Source: Bacteroidia bacterium
GTDB lineage: Bacteria > Bacteroidota > Bacteroidia > SpSt-205
Assembly: GCA_026003215.1 (NCBI GenBank)
Contig: BPGV01000001.1
Coordinates: 1,889,729-1,953,728 of the forward strand
Length of the DNA stretch: 64,000 nt
Direction of reading: 5' to 3'
Under the pieces are notes generated by a model that was given only the letters and a program-made list of their open reading frames with translations, made no database searches and had not been told where the DNA came from. Positions 27,489-35,641 of the stretch are shown in pieces; within the stretch, counting starts at the first letter, position 1; each line of letters opens with the position of its first letter. Position numbers and translations under genes: made by a program.

Positions 27489-28739
27489 ATGTTTCGGCAT
27501 CCTGCACCGCCACCGGCTTTTTTTGCGCGTAACCGCGCGCAGCTCGCAGCGGCTTTACCGCCGGGCACTGCCGCTATCGTCTTTGCTAACGAGCCGGTGC
27601 CCAGTGAGGCAGACACTACCTTTCCTTTCCAGCAAAATAGCAACTATTACTATCTGACGGGCATAGAGACGCCGGGGGGGGTATTGTGGCTTTTTCCGGA
27701 AGCACCCTTAGAGGAGCAGCGGGAGGTGTTGTTTATCCAGCCGCCTTCGCCGGAGCGGAAGCTGTGGGAGGGATGGAGCTACGGTATAGAAGAGGCACAG
27801 GCGCGCAGTGGGGTGGCCGTGGTGCGCCCGCTTGCTGAGTGGCCGGCTTTTTGGCGGCGCATGCTCGGACGCATACAAGGGGTAGCGTTGGACTTCAACG
27901 AGCATGACCGGCAGACCCATGGTTTTCTCCCAACCCCGGCGCACCGCTTCGCGCAGCGGTTGCGGCAAGAGCTGCCGGCCCATTCCCTGCATCGCCTCTG
28001 GCCTATCTTGGCTCGGCTGCGCCAAATCAAAGCCCCAGAAGAGCTCCAGCTGATTCGCGAAGCTGTACAACTCACCATTCAGGCCTATCAAGCTATCCTG
28101 CCTCTCCTGCGGGAAGGGGTAATGGAGTTTGAAATAGAGGCCGAGATACAACGGGTGTTTCTGCGCGGGCGAGGAAGTACGGCCTTCTCTCCGATTATTG
28201 CGGGTGGAGAGCGGGCCTGCGTGCTACATTATACCTTCAATAGCCAGCCGCTGCGGGCCGGACAGCTCGTCCTCATAGATATAGGCGCGCGGTTGGGGTA
28301 TTATTGTGCGGACCTCACTCGGACGCTGCCCGTGGGAACGCTTTCCCCGCAGGCTGAAAAGTATCTCCGCTGGGTAGCTTCTGTACAGGCGTATGCCCAG
28401 TCGGTGCTTCGGCCGGGGATTAGTTTAGAAACCTGGCACCAATCCGTGGGCGCCTACATGCAAGAAGGCCTCAAAGAGCTGGGCCTCCTGCCCCTCGATG
28501 CGGAACCCCAAGCCTATAAGCGGTTCTTTCCCCACGGCTTGGGTCACTTCCTGGGGATTGATGTGCATGACATAGGGTCTCGGTACGATCCCCTACCTGT
28601 GGGTGCCGTGGTAACGTGCGAACCAGGGCTATACCTGCCTGCTGAAGGGATGGGCATTCGCATAGAAAACGACCTTTTGGTGACCGAAAATGGCTGCGAG
28701 AATCTCAGTGCTGCTCTCCCTGATGTGGTGGGGGTGTAA
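27489..28739 (+). CDS. pepP: Xaa-Pro aminopeptidase (M24B)
   Basis: 416 residues. The N-terminal creatinase-like domain (FPFQQNSNYYYLTGIE) precedes the M24 pita-bread domain with metal ligands in LIDIGARLGYYCADLTRT, HGLGHFLGIDVHD, and CEPGLYLP plus IRIENDLLVTENG. The enzyme removes N-terminal residues preceding proline, using two metal ions. The domain layout is complete, so it should be active. Its last 50 bases also encode the start of gldH in another frame. Confidence 0.9.
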   Translation: MFRHPAPPPAFFARNRAQLAAALPPGTAAIVFANEPVPSEADTTFPFQQNSNYYYLTGIETPGGVLWLFPEAPLEEQREVLFIQPPSPERKLWEGWSYGIEEAQARSGVAVVRPLAEWPAFWRRMLGRIQGVALDFNEHDRQTHGFLPTPAHRFAQRLRQELPAHSLHRLWPILARLRQIKAPEELQLIREAVQLTIQAYQAILPLLREGVMEFEIEAEIQRVFLRGRGSTAFSPIIAGGERACVLHYTFNSQPLRAGQLVLIDIGARLGYYCADLTRTLPVGTLSPQAEKYLRWVASVQAYAQSVLRPGISLETWHQSVGAYMQEGLKELGLLPLDAEPQAYKRFFPHGLGHFLGIDVHDIGSRYDPLPVGAVVTCEPGLYLPAEGMGIRIENDLLVTENGCENLSAALPDVVGV

Positions 28740-29136
28740 TCCGACAGCCCAAGAGGTTCTGGAAAGAACCTTTCTTCAGCAGAGATGGGTCTTTCCCGAT
28801 ACGGTGTGGGGGGAGGTAGTTTTCCCAGAACCGGACCCTTGTCGGCAGGTGGAGCTGCGCATAGACTTGGAGGAAGCATACCCTTGGCGTAATCTGTACC
28901 TGCTGCTCTGGGTGGAGCATCCCGATGGCCATAAGACCTCTTCTCGGCTGGAACTGGTTTTTACGGACTCCTTGGGAAACTGGTATAAACCTAATCGGAA
29001 ATTTCGTACTTTTGTGGCGCGCCGGGCTTCCTTTACTCAAGCAGGCAGGTATCGGTTGGGCCTCCTCCCGTACATTCGGCAGGATACGGTGGTAGGGGTC
29101 AAACGGGTGGGGCTGTATCTCTATCCCTGTCCTTGA
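28690..29136 (+). CDS. gldH: Gliding motility lipoprotein GldH
   Basis: 148 residues. The signal sequence (MAARISVLLSLMWWGC) ends in a lipobox Cys at 16, so this is a lipoprotein. The mature part matches GldH: VFPDTVWGE, YPWRNLYLLLWVEHPDG, LEFT/LVFTDSLGNWYK, FTQAGRYRLGLLPYIRQD, VGLYLYP. GldH belongs to the Bacteroidota gliding/T9SS-associated lipoproteins. The start lies inside pepP (50-base overlap): the alternative ATG at 28720 would remove nearly all of the signal peptide, so the overlapping start is needed. No separate promoter box was found. Confidence 0.83.
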   Translation: MAARISVLLSLMWWGCNPTAQEVLERTFLQQRWVFPDTVWGEVVFPEPDPCRQVELRIDLEEAYPWRNLYLLLWVEHPDGHKTSSRLELVFTDSLGNWYKPNRKFRTFVARRASFTQAGRYRLGLLPYIRQDTVVGVKRVGLYLYPCP

Positions 29137-29164
29137 GCAGGAAGTGGCGCGATTTTTGTTAGCT

Positions 29165-29172
29165 TAGTATTG
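29165..29172 (+). promoter_or_regulatory. -7 box TAGTATTG before the mini sorting-domain gene
   Basis: Seven of eight consensus positions, 3 bases before the ATG at 29176. Confidence 0.5.
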
Positions 29173-29175
29173 GCT

Positions 29176-29496
29176 ATGCGGAAGTGGCTTATCTTTTTGG
29201 GCTTAGGGCTTGCTGTGTGGGCGCAGTTGCCCCTCCCTGAGCGTTCCTCGGCGATGCATTACGATGCGTCTCGTAATGTCCTTATACTTGTGGTGGGAGA
29301 AGAGCGCATAGAAGGAGACCGGATAGAAGTGGTAGATCTGATTGGGCGGCGGGTTTTTAGCCAGGGCGTCTCGGTGTCGGGGGGGGAGGCTGTGAGTGTG
29401 CCTTTACCTTCCTTGCCGGAAGGGCTGTATTATGCGCGATGGGTCAGCGAGAATGGCCGTGTGCGGGCGGTACGCCGCTTTGCGGTGCCTCGCTGA
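29176..29496 (+). CDS. Small secreted protein consisting of a T9SS type A-like tail
   Basis: 106 residues. A signal peptide ends in VWAQ (about residue 17) and is followed by LPLPERSS. The remaining ~85 residues read like a stand-alone Por-secretion C-terminal domain: IEVVDLIGRRVFSQ, a strand-turn-strand, LPSLPEGLYYARW, and a final VRRFAVPR. No cargo domain precedes it. Such tails normally guide proteins through the T9SS. Function of a free tail is unknown. It could also be a small unrelated beta-sandwich. The TTG two codons upstream is not used because the box overlaps it. Confidence 0.65.
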   Translation: MRKWLIFLGLGLAVWAQLPLPERSSAMHYDASRNVLILVVGEERIEGDRIEVVDLIGRRVFSQGVSVSGGEAVSVPLPSLPEGLYYARWVSENGRVRAVRRFAVPR

Positions 29497-29503
29497 GCCG
29501 TCG

Positions 29504-29511
29504 TAGCTTTG
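29504..29511 (+). promoter_or_regulatory. -7 box TAGCTTTG of the tetR-like gene, with TTTG 21 bases upstream
   Basis: Exact consensus 4 bases before the ATG at 29516; a TTTG near 29479-29482 is at a plausible -33 distance. Confidence 0.72.
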
Positions 29512-29515
29512 CTCC

Positions 29516-30088
29516 ATGAACCAAAAAGAGCGAATCTTAGCGGCGACGTTGCAGCTATTTGCTCGTCATGGATACGAGCGCGTGAGCCTGCGGCAAATCG
29601 CCCAAGCTGTGGGACTTACCCCACCCACCCTCTACCACTACTTCCCGACAAAGGAAGCCCTGTTGGAGACCTTGGCGCATGCGGTAGCCGAACGCTTTGA
29701 ACAAGCTACGGTAGGCATAGCCGAGAGCGACTGGGAGGTCACCCATAAGCTGGAGCAGTTTTGTGTGGCGCACTTACAGGCGCTTTTGGCCCAGCCCGAG
29801 CAGGCCGCTATTTTCTTACGCGAAGCCCCGCAGCATCTCTCGGAACCCCAGCGTTCCGCCTTCTTAGAGCGTCAGCGCCAGTACGAGGCCCGGTTTGAAC
29901 GGATACTCCGAGAAGGGCTGGAAAAAAACCTTTTCCGCGAGATAGAGCCGCGCTTTATGACAGTATCCCTACTGGCTGCGCTCAATGCTACTGCTGCCTG
30001 GTATCAACCCACGGGGGGGCTCTCCCCCAAAGAGATTGGCTATAAACTGGCGGAGGTTTTCCTGCGGGGGCTCATTCGCACCTGGTAA
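29516..30088 (+). CDS. TetR/AcrR-family transcriptional regulator
   Basis: 190 residues. The N-terminal helix-turn-helix is clear (RILAATLQLFARHGYERVS, LRQIAQAVGLTPPTLYHYF, PTKEALLETL, residues 5-55). The rest is helical with a possible ligand pocket. TetR-type repressors bind small molecules and usually control neighbouring genes; the downstream neighbour is the M1 peptidase. No palindromic operator was obvious near the start. With the -7 box 4 bases before the ATG, an autoregulatory operator would have to lie at or upstream of it. Confidence 0.88.
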   Translation: MNQKERILAATLQLFARHGYERVSLRQIAQAVGLTPPTLYHYFPTKEALLETLAHAVAERFEQATVGIAESDWEVTHKLEQFCVAHLQALLAQPEQAAIFLREAPQHLSEPQRSAFLERQRQYEARFERILREGLEKNLFREIEPRFMTVSLLAALNATAAWYQPTGGLSPKEIGYKLAEVFLRGLIRTW

Positions 30089-30111
30089 CTGCGCCTTTGC
30101 CTAAAAACCCC

Positions 30112-30119
30112 TACTTTTA
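30112..30119 (+). promoter_or_regulatory. -7 box TACTTTTA of the M1 peptidase gene
   Basis: Consensus except the last base; 5 bases before the ATG at 30125. Confidence 0.55.
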
Positions 30120-30124
30120 CCCCT

Positions 30125-32002
30125 ATGCGTAAGCTTCTCTGGCTGGGCATAGCTTGGCTATGGGCGCAACAAGACCCCGCTACGCGGGCTTTACTGCTCA
30201 AATACGATGCCCTCTTCTGGTGGCTAAATCTGCAGGTGTCGCATACCTCGGTACAGCTGGGGCCGTCGTGGGTGCTTACGCGCCTGCGGGTTACCGCTCC
30301 CAGCTTGGATACCTTGGCTTTTGAACTACACAGCGCGCTGACGGTAGACTCGGTCATGGTCAATGGGCAACGACTGAGTTTCTTGCGGCGCGGTCATACC
30401 GTACGGATACCGCTCGCCCCACAGCCCACCCAGGGTACCGTGCTGGAAGCTATCGTGTATTACCGAGGCACCCCGCCTACCACAGGCGGTACAGGTATTT
30501 TCAATAGACAATCGCCTTCCTGGGGGAATCAAGTCACTTGGACCCTTACGCAGCCCTTTTATGCGCATACGTGGTGGCCTTGTAAGCAAATCCTGCCCGA
30601 TAAAGCCGATTCGGTGTGGGTATTTCTTACGGTGCCGATGGGCACGCGTGCGGGCTCTAATGGAGTCTTGGAGGGGATAGATACCCTTTCCGCGCAATCG
30701 GTTCGCTTCCGTTGGAAGAGCCGTTATCCGATAGCGTACTACTTGGTGGCTTTTGCCGTAGCCGAGTACGTAGATTATAGCTTTTATGCGGCTATACCGG
30801 GGGTTCTTCAGCCGGTGCTCGTCCAAAACTACATTTACAACAATCCCCAAACGCTACCCTACTTCCAGGACCAAATAGATACCACGGCGGCGCTATTGCG
30901 GGAGTTTTCGCAGCGGTATGGGCCGTATCCCTTCTGGCGGGAAAAGTACGGTCATATGATGGCACCGTTTTCTGGGGGCATGGAGCACCAGACCATGACC
31001 ACGCAGGGCTTTTTTACTTTCACCCTCACGGCGCATGAGCTGGCTCACCAGTGGTTTGGGGACTGGGTCACTTGTGGGAGCTGGCAGGATATCTGGCTGA
31101 ATGAAGGCTTCGCCAGCTATAGTGAATATGTGGCTTTGCAGGCTCTAAGTACCGCAGCTGATGCCCGAAACTGGCTTGTCTCCACCCATGATAATGTTGT
31201 AAGCGATAGCCGCGGTAGCGTGTGGGTAGCCGATACCCTCAACGATGCCCGCATCTTTGATAGTCGCCTCTCCTATGACAAGGGCGCCTATCTCCTACAC
31301 ATGATTCGCTTCCGTCTGGCGAATGACTCGATTTTCTGGGCTATTTTGCGGTCTTACTTGACGGCGTATGGCGGAGAGGTGGGTTGGGCAGCAAACCTCC
31401 AGCAGGTGCTTGAGCAAGCTACGGGTCAGAGCTGGAGTACTTTCTTTCAGCAGTGGTATTATGGGGAGGGGCATCCTATTTTCTCGGCTCGGTGGAATGA
31501 AGCTGGGGGGAATGCCTGGATAGAGCTTTCACAGCAGGGGAGCTGGTCGGCCAGTGTGCCTTTCTTTGAGACGCCTGTGGAAGTGCGTCTCCTGCGTCAA
31601 GGGCGACCTGATACCACTGTACGCTTCTTTTCTGCCCAGTCCGTGCAGATATTTTCGCTACCGGGCGTAGGTACTGTGACAGACATACAAATAGACCCAG
31701 ACTATTGGATTTTGCGGCAGGTGGCCAGTATTACGCGCGATGTGACCATGGGGATAGAGCAGGAGGAACATGCTTTTTGGGTGGGGCCGGTGCCGGTGCG
31801 GGTAGGGGAGCAGCTTACCGCTCAGCTACCCAGTCCCGGTAGGGTGCAGGTGCAAGACATGCAGGGCCGGGTACTATGGGAAGGGGCGGCTCCGCAGACA
31901 ACTTGGGTTTGGCAAGTGGCGGTTCCGGCGGGGCTATATCTCCTGCGATGGGAAGGAGCGGGGGGCCGTCAGCACCGGCAGAAGTTTGTGGTGTATCCCT
32001 GA
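30125..32002 (+). CDS. Secreted M1-family metallopeptidase with T9SS type A tail
   Basis: 625 residues. A signal peptide ends in LWAQ (about 16). The N-terminal beta domain precedes the catalytic domain with GGMEHQTMT (the GxMEN exopeptidase position reads GGMEH) and the zinc site HELAHQWFGDW near residue 303, with the third ligand in WLNEGFASYSEY. A C-terminal tail (about 555-625: VQVQDMQGRVLWEG, VPAGLYLLRWEG, HRQKFVVYP) fits the Por-secretion domain, so export by the T9SS is expected. It probably feeds on peptides outside the cell. It is shorter than aminopeptidase N of E. coli, as typical for Bacteroidota members. Confidence 0.9.
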   Translation: MRKLLWLGIAWLWAQQDPATRALLLKYDALFWWLNLQVSHTSVQLGPSWVLTRLRVTAPSLDTLAFELHSALTVDSVMVNGQRLSFLRRGHTVRIPLAPQPTQGTVLEAIVYYRGTPPTTGGTGIFNRQSPSWGNQVTWTLTQPFYAHTWWPCKQILPDKADSVWVFLTVPMGTRAGSNGVLEGIDTLSAQSVRFRWKSRYPIAYYLVAFAVAEYVDYSFYAAIPGVLQPVLVQNYIYNNPQTLPYFQDQIDTTAALLREFSQRYGPYPFWREKYGHMMAPFSGGMEHQTMTTQGFFTFTLTAHELAHQWFGDWVTCGSWQDIWLNEGFASYSEYVALQALSTAADARNWLVSTHDNVVSDSRGSVWVADTLNDARIFDSRLSYDKGAYLLHMIRFRLANDSIFWAILRSYLTAYGGEVGWAANLQQVLEQATGQSWSTFFQQWYYGEGHPIFSARWNEAGGNAWIELSQQGSWSASVPFFETPVEVRLLRQGRPDTTVRFFSAQSVQIFSLPGVGTVTDIQIDPDYWILRQVASITRDVTMGIEQEEHAFWVGPVPVRVGEQLTAQLPSPGRVQVQDMQGRVLWEGAAPQTTWVWQVAVPAGLYLLRWEGAGGRQHRQKFVVYP

Positions 32003-32020
32003 GGAGCTGCGGAAAATCCG

Positions 32021-32028
32021 TATCTTAG
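32021..32028 (+). promoter_or_regulatory. -7 box TATCTTAG before the TPR gene
   Basis: Seven of eight positions; 4 bases before the ATG at 32033. Confidence 0.5.
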
Positions 32029-32032
32029 CCGT

Positions 32033-33475
32033 ATGTTCTGGCAGGAAGGGGATGAAGTAGATGTGGAGGGGCTGCGGGCACGCTTTGAAGCGCAGCAAGA
32101 GGCCGGCGCCTTAGGCTATTACAGCGAGGCGGAGGTGGAGCAGCTCTTGGAGTTGTACTTAGAGGAGGAGAAATGGGGCCAAGCCCGCCAGGTCTTAGAA
32201 CATGCGCGCTATCTTTATCCGGACTCGGGGCGCCTTCCGCTCTGGCAAAGTCGCCTTCTTTATGAGGGGGGGCGGCATTGGGAGGCCTATATCCAGGCCA
32301 TAGAGGCGTTTGAGCGCATACAACTCTCGCCAGAGGTGTATGAATACTTGATCGAGGTATGTTTGCAGGTAGATCGGGTTGACTCTGCTATGCAGGTGTG
32401 GGAGGCATGGTGGGAGGAGGCTACCCAGCCCGATCTGCGTGGCCACGGGGCTGCATTCTTAGCGGAGGCCCTCCTGCAGCGCCAGGCTTGGCCCCAAGCT
32501 ATCGCTGTCCTTTGGCGGGGCTGGCAAAGTGCTCCCCAAAAAGCGCTCTACTTTGTCGCCCAACTGGTAAAAGCCTATCGTCGTGCCGCAAACCTCACCG
32601 AAGGTCTTCATACCTTTCACCAGTATTTGTGGAAAGACCCTCAGGATATTTCTCTATGGATAGGGTTAGCGCAGCTTTACTTGTACAAGCATGCGTATGC
32701 GCAGGCGGCGCAGGCCCTTCAGCAAGCAGAAGCTCTCTTACAAGCCTCCGACACCGAGAGCCCGGCTTTGTGGGCGGCTCTTTATCGCTTGTGGGCGCGG
32801 TGGTATCAAGCCCATGGCCACACCTTTGAAGCCTTCCGGGCATGGCTCCAAGCCCGTCATTTCCAGCCAAACCACCCCCATACCCTGCGGGCCCTCCTCT
32901 CTTATTATCAAGCCCAACAAGAATACGAAGCCGCAGAACCCTATCTCCGAAAGTTAGCCCAAAACTGGATACATGTTCCCGCTGTGCGGAAAGAGATAGC
33001 GGATTTCCGGTGGGAGCAGGGCCACGTAGAAGAGGCTTTATTGTACTATCGGACCCTTTCAGGTAAAAGTAAGTATGCCTCCCAAGCGATAATCCGTCTC
33101 TTGGTAGGCTATTTTTGGCAAAAGAAAGTCAAGTCCCTGTATAAGCTCCTACGGTATATAGGGCGGCGCTTCGTGGGACAGAAGAAGGTATGGTTAGCGT
33201 GGATACAGGAAGCCTACGGCATGCGGGCATTGCCGCTTGCGCTTCTATTGTCTGAGGAGGCCCTGCGCTTACACAAGGGGAAGCTGCCAGCGGAGTTTTA
33301 TTATCTGCGGGCTGCCGTGGCTCTGCGCCTGGGAGACCTCCAAAAAGCCGCCCACGCCTTGGAGTCGGCCCTGCTTATGAAGCCTGAAAAAGTTTCTTTC
33401 TTTTACTCGGCCTTTTCCGAAGAGAAGCCTTTGCCTCTCGTTATCCGACACCTACTCGCCCGATATGTACGGTAA
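32033..33475 (+). CDS. Tetratricopeptide-repeat protein
   Basis: 480 residues, almost wholly alpha-helical, with repeated TPR-like pairs (for example EEEKWGQARQVLEHARYLYP, HAYAQAAQALQQAEALLQ, LGDLQKAAHALESALLMKP). There is no signal peptide, so it is cytoplasmic. Trp, Gln and Ala are abundant. TPRs mediate protein-protein contacts; the partner is unknown. It overlaps the phosphosulfolactate synthase gene by 11 bases, so both are made from one transcript. Confidence 0.75.
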   Translation: MFWQEGDEVDVEGLRARFEAQQEAGALGYYSEAEVEQLLELYLEEEKWGQARQVLEHARYLYPDSGRLPLWQSRLLYEGGRHWEAYIQAIEAFERIQLSPEVYEYLIEVCLQVDRVDSAMQVWEAWWEEATQPDLRGHGAAFLAEALLQRQAWPQAIAVLWRGWQSAPQKALYFVAQLVKAYRRAANLTEGLHTFHQYLWKDPQDISLWIGLAQLYLYKHAYAQAAQALQQAEALLQASDTESPALWAALYRLWARWYQAHGHTFEAFRAWLQARHFQPNHPHTLRALLSYYQAQQEYEAAEPYLRKLAQNWIHVPAVRKEIADFRWEQGHVEEALLYYRTLSGKSKYASQAIIRLLVGYFWQKKVKSLYKLLRYIGRRFVGQKKVWLAWIQEAYGMRALPLALLLSEEALRLHKGKLPAEFYYLRAAVALRLGDLQKAAHALESALLMKPEKVSFFYSAFSEEKPLPLVIRHLLARYVR

Positions 33476-34235
33476 CTTTTTCTTTCCTAATCTACCGGAA
33501 CGGACGCAAAAGCCCCGTAAGGCAGGCCTTACGATGGTGATGGACAAGGGGTTAGGCCGTCGTGCTGCCGAGGATCTGGCGGAAAATGCCGCGCCTTACA
33601 TAGATTTCATCAAGTTAGGCTGGACCACCGCTTATCTGGTGCGAAGCTTAGAAGATAAACTGCGTATTTATCGGGAAGCAGGCATAGAGCCCTATTTTGG
33701 GGGTACATTGTGGGAAGCTTTTTACATTCGCAAAGCAGAGGTAGAGTTTTATCGGATTTTAGACAGATATCAAATGCGGGTAGTAGAGGTTTCTGATGGA
33801 AGCGTGGAGGTTCCTCACGAAGAGAAGCTGCGGTGGATAGATAGTTTCAAGAGCCGGGGGTATATGGTGCTTTCTGAGGTGGGGAGCAAGGATGCGACCA
33901 AGGTGCTGCCCCCTTTTCGGTGGATAGAGCTTATACAAGCGGAGCTGGCGGCGGGGTCCTCCTGGGTGATTGCCGAGGCCCGAGAAAGTGGGACAGTAGG
34001 CATGTACCGTTCTACGGGTGAGGTGCGAGAGGGATTGGTAGAAGAGGTCGTGCATGCGATACCGGGGGAGAAGCTCATTTTTGAGGCGCCGCAGCGAGCC
34101 CAGCAAGCCTGGTTTATCCGCCGCTTCGGCACCAACGTCAATCTGGGCAATATTGCGCCAGAAGACAGTATTAGCGTAGAAACGATGCGGTTAGGCTTGC
34201 GGGGCGATACTTTCTGGAGCTTTTTGGAGCGGTGA
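33465..34235 (+). CDS. comA: Phosphosulfolactate synthase (ComA family)
   Basis: 256 residues matching the (2R)-phospho-3-sulfolactate synthase family, a TIM barrel: GLTMVMDKGLG, YIDFIKLGWTTAYL, EPYFGGTLWEAF, VVEVSDGSVE, SEVGSKD, VIAEARESGTVG, IFEAPQRAQQAWFI and NVNLGNIAPED. The family adds sulfite to phosphoenolpyruvate, the first step of coenzyme M synthesis in methanogens; homologues occur in bacteria that make sulfolactate or other sulfonates. The comB/comC follow-on genes are not in the window. It lies between the TPR gene (11-base overlap) and nuoH (4-base GTGA overlap). Confidence 0.88.
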   Translation: MYGNFFFPNLPERTQKPRKAGLTMVMDKGLGRRAAEDLAENAAPYIDFIKLGWTTAYLVRSLEDKLRIYREAGIEPYFGGTLWEAFYIRKAEVEFYRILDRYQMRVVEVSDGSVEVPHEEKLRWIDSFKSRGYMVLSEVGSKDATKVLPPFRWIELIQAELAAGSSWVIAEARESGTVGMYRSTGEVREGLVEEVVHAIPGEKLIFEAPQRAQQAWFIRRFGTNVNLGNIAPEDSISVETMRLGLRGDTFWSFLER

Positions 34236-35125
34236 ATGCGGTCTTAGCCGTAGGCGGTGTGCTATTGTACGCGCTCGTAGCGGTGTATGTAGAAAGGAAG
34301 CTGGCAGCCTGGATCCAAGACCGGCAGGGGCCCATGGAAACAGGCCCTTATGGGTTATGGCAGACTTTCGCCGATATTCTAAAACTCTTGCGCAAACAGG
34401 AAGGGGTTCCTGTATGGGCGGTGCGTCCTATGTTTCTTTTTGCGCCCTTTTTAGCGCTCACGGCGGTAGTGGGAGCGCTTGCGTGGATACCCCTGCTCAG
34501 GCCTTCGGTGGACTCGCCGTATGGGTTATGGTTAGCGGTATCCGTCCTTTCCTTAGAAGCAGTGGCGCTTTTTTTAGGGGGCTGGGCCAGCGGCAGTAAG
34601 TACGCGCTCTTAGGCGCTTATCGGCTGCTGGCGCTTTTGGTGGCTTATGAGCTGGTGTTGGGACTACTCCTCTTGACCATAGTGGCCCATTATGGCACGC
34701 TAAGCTTAGGGGAGATAGCTCAGGCCCAAACGGACTTATGGGGGGTTTTTCAAAGCCCATTCCTGTTTATGGCGGCGCTTACCTGGCTGGGGATAGGGCT
34801 TATGGTGTCTCACCGTGCCCCGTTTGACCTCCCCGAAACGGAATCGGAACTGGTAGCGGGCTTTCTGACGGAGTACAGCGGGTTTCGGTTTGCGCTTTTC
34901 ATGCTGGCCGAATACGCCTTGATGCTTTTGCAGGCGATATGGGTGTCGTATGTGTTTTTGGGGGGATGGGTAGGGGTGTGGGCACCGGTATTGGTGGTAG
35001 TCCAAATGGTGGTGCGGTGGGCTTGGCCACGGTGGCGGCCAGACCAAGTTCTTGATTTGGCTTGGCGCAAAGGTATCCCTTGGGCTTTCTTCTTGTGGAT
35101 AGGGGAGATGCTCTGGCATATCTGA
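34232..35125 (+). CDS. nuoH: NADH-quinone oxidoreductase subunit H
   Basis: 297 residues with about eight membrane helices. Family signatures are clear: YVERKLAAWIQDRQGP, GLWQTFADILKLLRKQ, and SHRAPFDLPETESELVAGF with YSGFRFALFMLAEY. NuoH forms part of the quinone-binding site of complex I. The GTG start overlaps the comA stop (GTGA), so it depends on an unrelated upstream transcript. The first conserved helix starts within a few residues. It is isolated from nuoC and nuoA. Confidence 0.93.
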   Translation: MNAVLAVGGVLLYALVAVYVERKLAAWIQDRQGPMETGPYGLWQTFADILKLLRKQEGVPVWAVRPMFLFAPFLALTAVVGALAWIPLLRPSVDSPYGLWLAVSVLSLEAVALFLGGWASGSKYALLGAYRLLALLVAYELVLGLLLLTIVAHYGTLSLGEIAQAQTDLWGVFQSPFLFMAALTWLGIGLMVSHRAPFDLPETESELVAGFLTEYSGFRFALFMLAEYALMLLQAIWVSYVFLGGWVGVWAPVLVVVQMVVRWAWPRWRPDQVLDLAWRKGIPWAFFLWIGEMLWHI

Positions 35126-35140
35126 GGGCCTTAGGGTTTG

Positions 35141-35148
35141 TACTTTTG
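35141..35148 (+). promoter_or_regulatory. -7 box TACTTTTG of the TrkA-C gene
   Basis: Exact consensus, 4 bases before the ATG at 35153; it decides against a start five codons upstream. Confidence 0.72.
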
Positions 35149-35152
35149 CTCA

Positions 35153-35641
35153 ATGGAACTGCGGGAGGCCCATCTGCCAGGGGCGGGGCGCAAATATACC
35201 CTTACCCTCCAGCAGGGCGGCAGACTCGTCTTAATTTTATATACCACCGGCCAACGGGAGCTTTTCTGGATAGCGCCCGACGAAGATGATCCCGCTTTTA
35301 GCGTAAAGCTCACCGAAGAGGAAGCGCGCGAAGTGGCCTTTATTCTTGGTGGGGTGCGGTATCAGCCGCTTTCTGCCGATAAAATGACCCTTCTTCTACA
35401 AGAAGTCGTTATGGAGTGGATCCCTGTGGAAGAAGGGTGCCCCATAATAGGGAAGACCTTGGCCGACTTGGAGCTGCGGCGCAAGACCGGCGTCTCCATA
35501 ATCGCCATAATCCGAGAAGGGAAAACCCTCCCCAGTCCTGACCCTTATACGGAACGGATTCAGGCGGGCGATGTGGTCGTGGCGGTGGGTACCCGCACCC
35601 AGATAGACAGGGTCTTACCGCTGTGCCGCCGCCATGGCTGA
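35153..35641 (+). CDS. KhtT-like regulatory subunit with TrkA-C domain
   Basis: 162 residues. The C-terminal RCK/TrkA-C domain (about 85-158) has EEGCPIIGKTLADLELRRKTGVS, IIAIIREGKTLPSP and IQAGDVVVAVGTRTQIDRV. TrkA-C domains sense ligands such as nucleotides and gate ion transport. The gene overlaps the following CPA2 antiporter by 8 bases, the same order as khtT-khtU, so it should regulate that antiporter in the cytoplasm. Confidence 0.85.
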   Translation: MELREAHLPGAGRKYTLTLQQGGRLVLILYTTGQRELFWIAPDEDDPAFSVKLTEEEAREVAFILGGVRYQPLSADKMTLLLQEVVMEWIPVEEGCPIIGKTLADLELRRKTGVSIIAIIREGKTLPSPDPYTERIQAGDVVVAVGTRTQIDRVLPLCRRHG

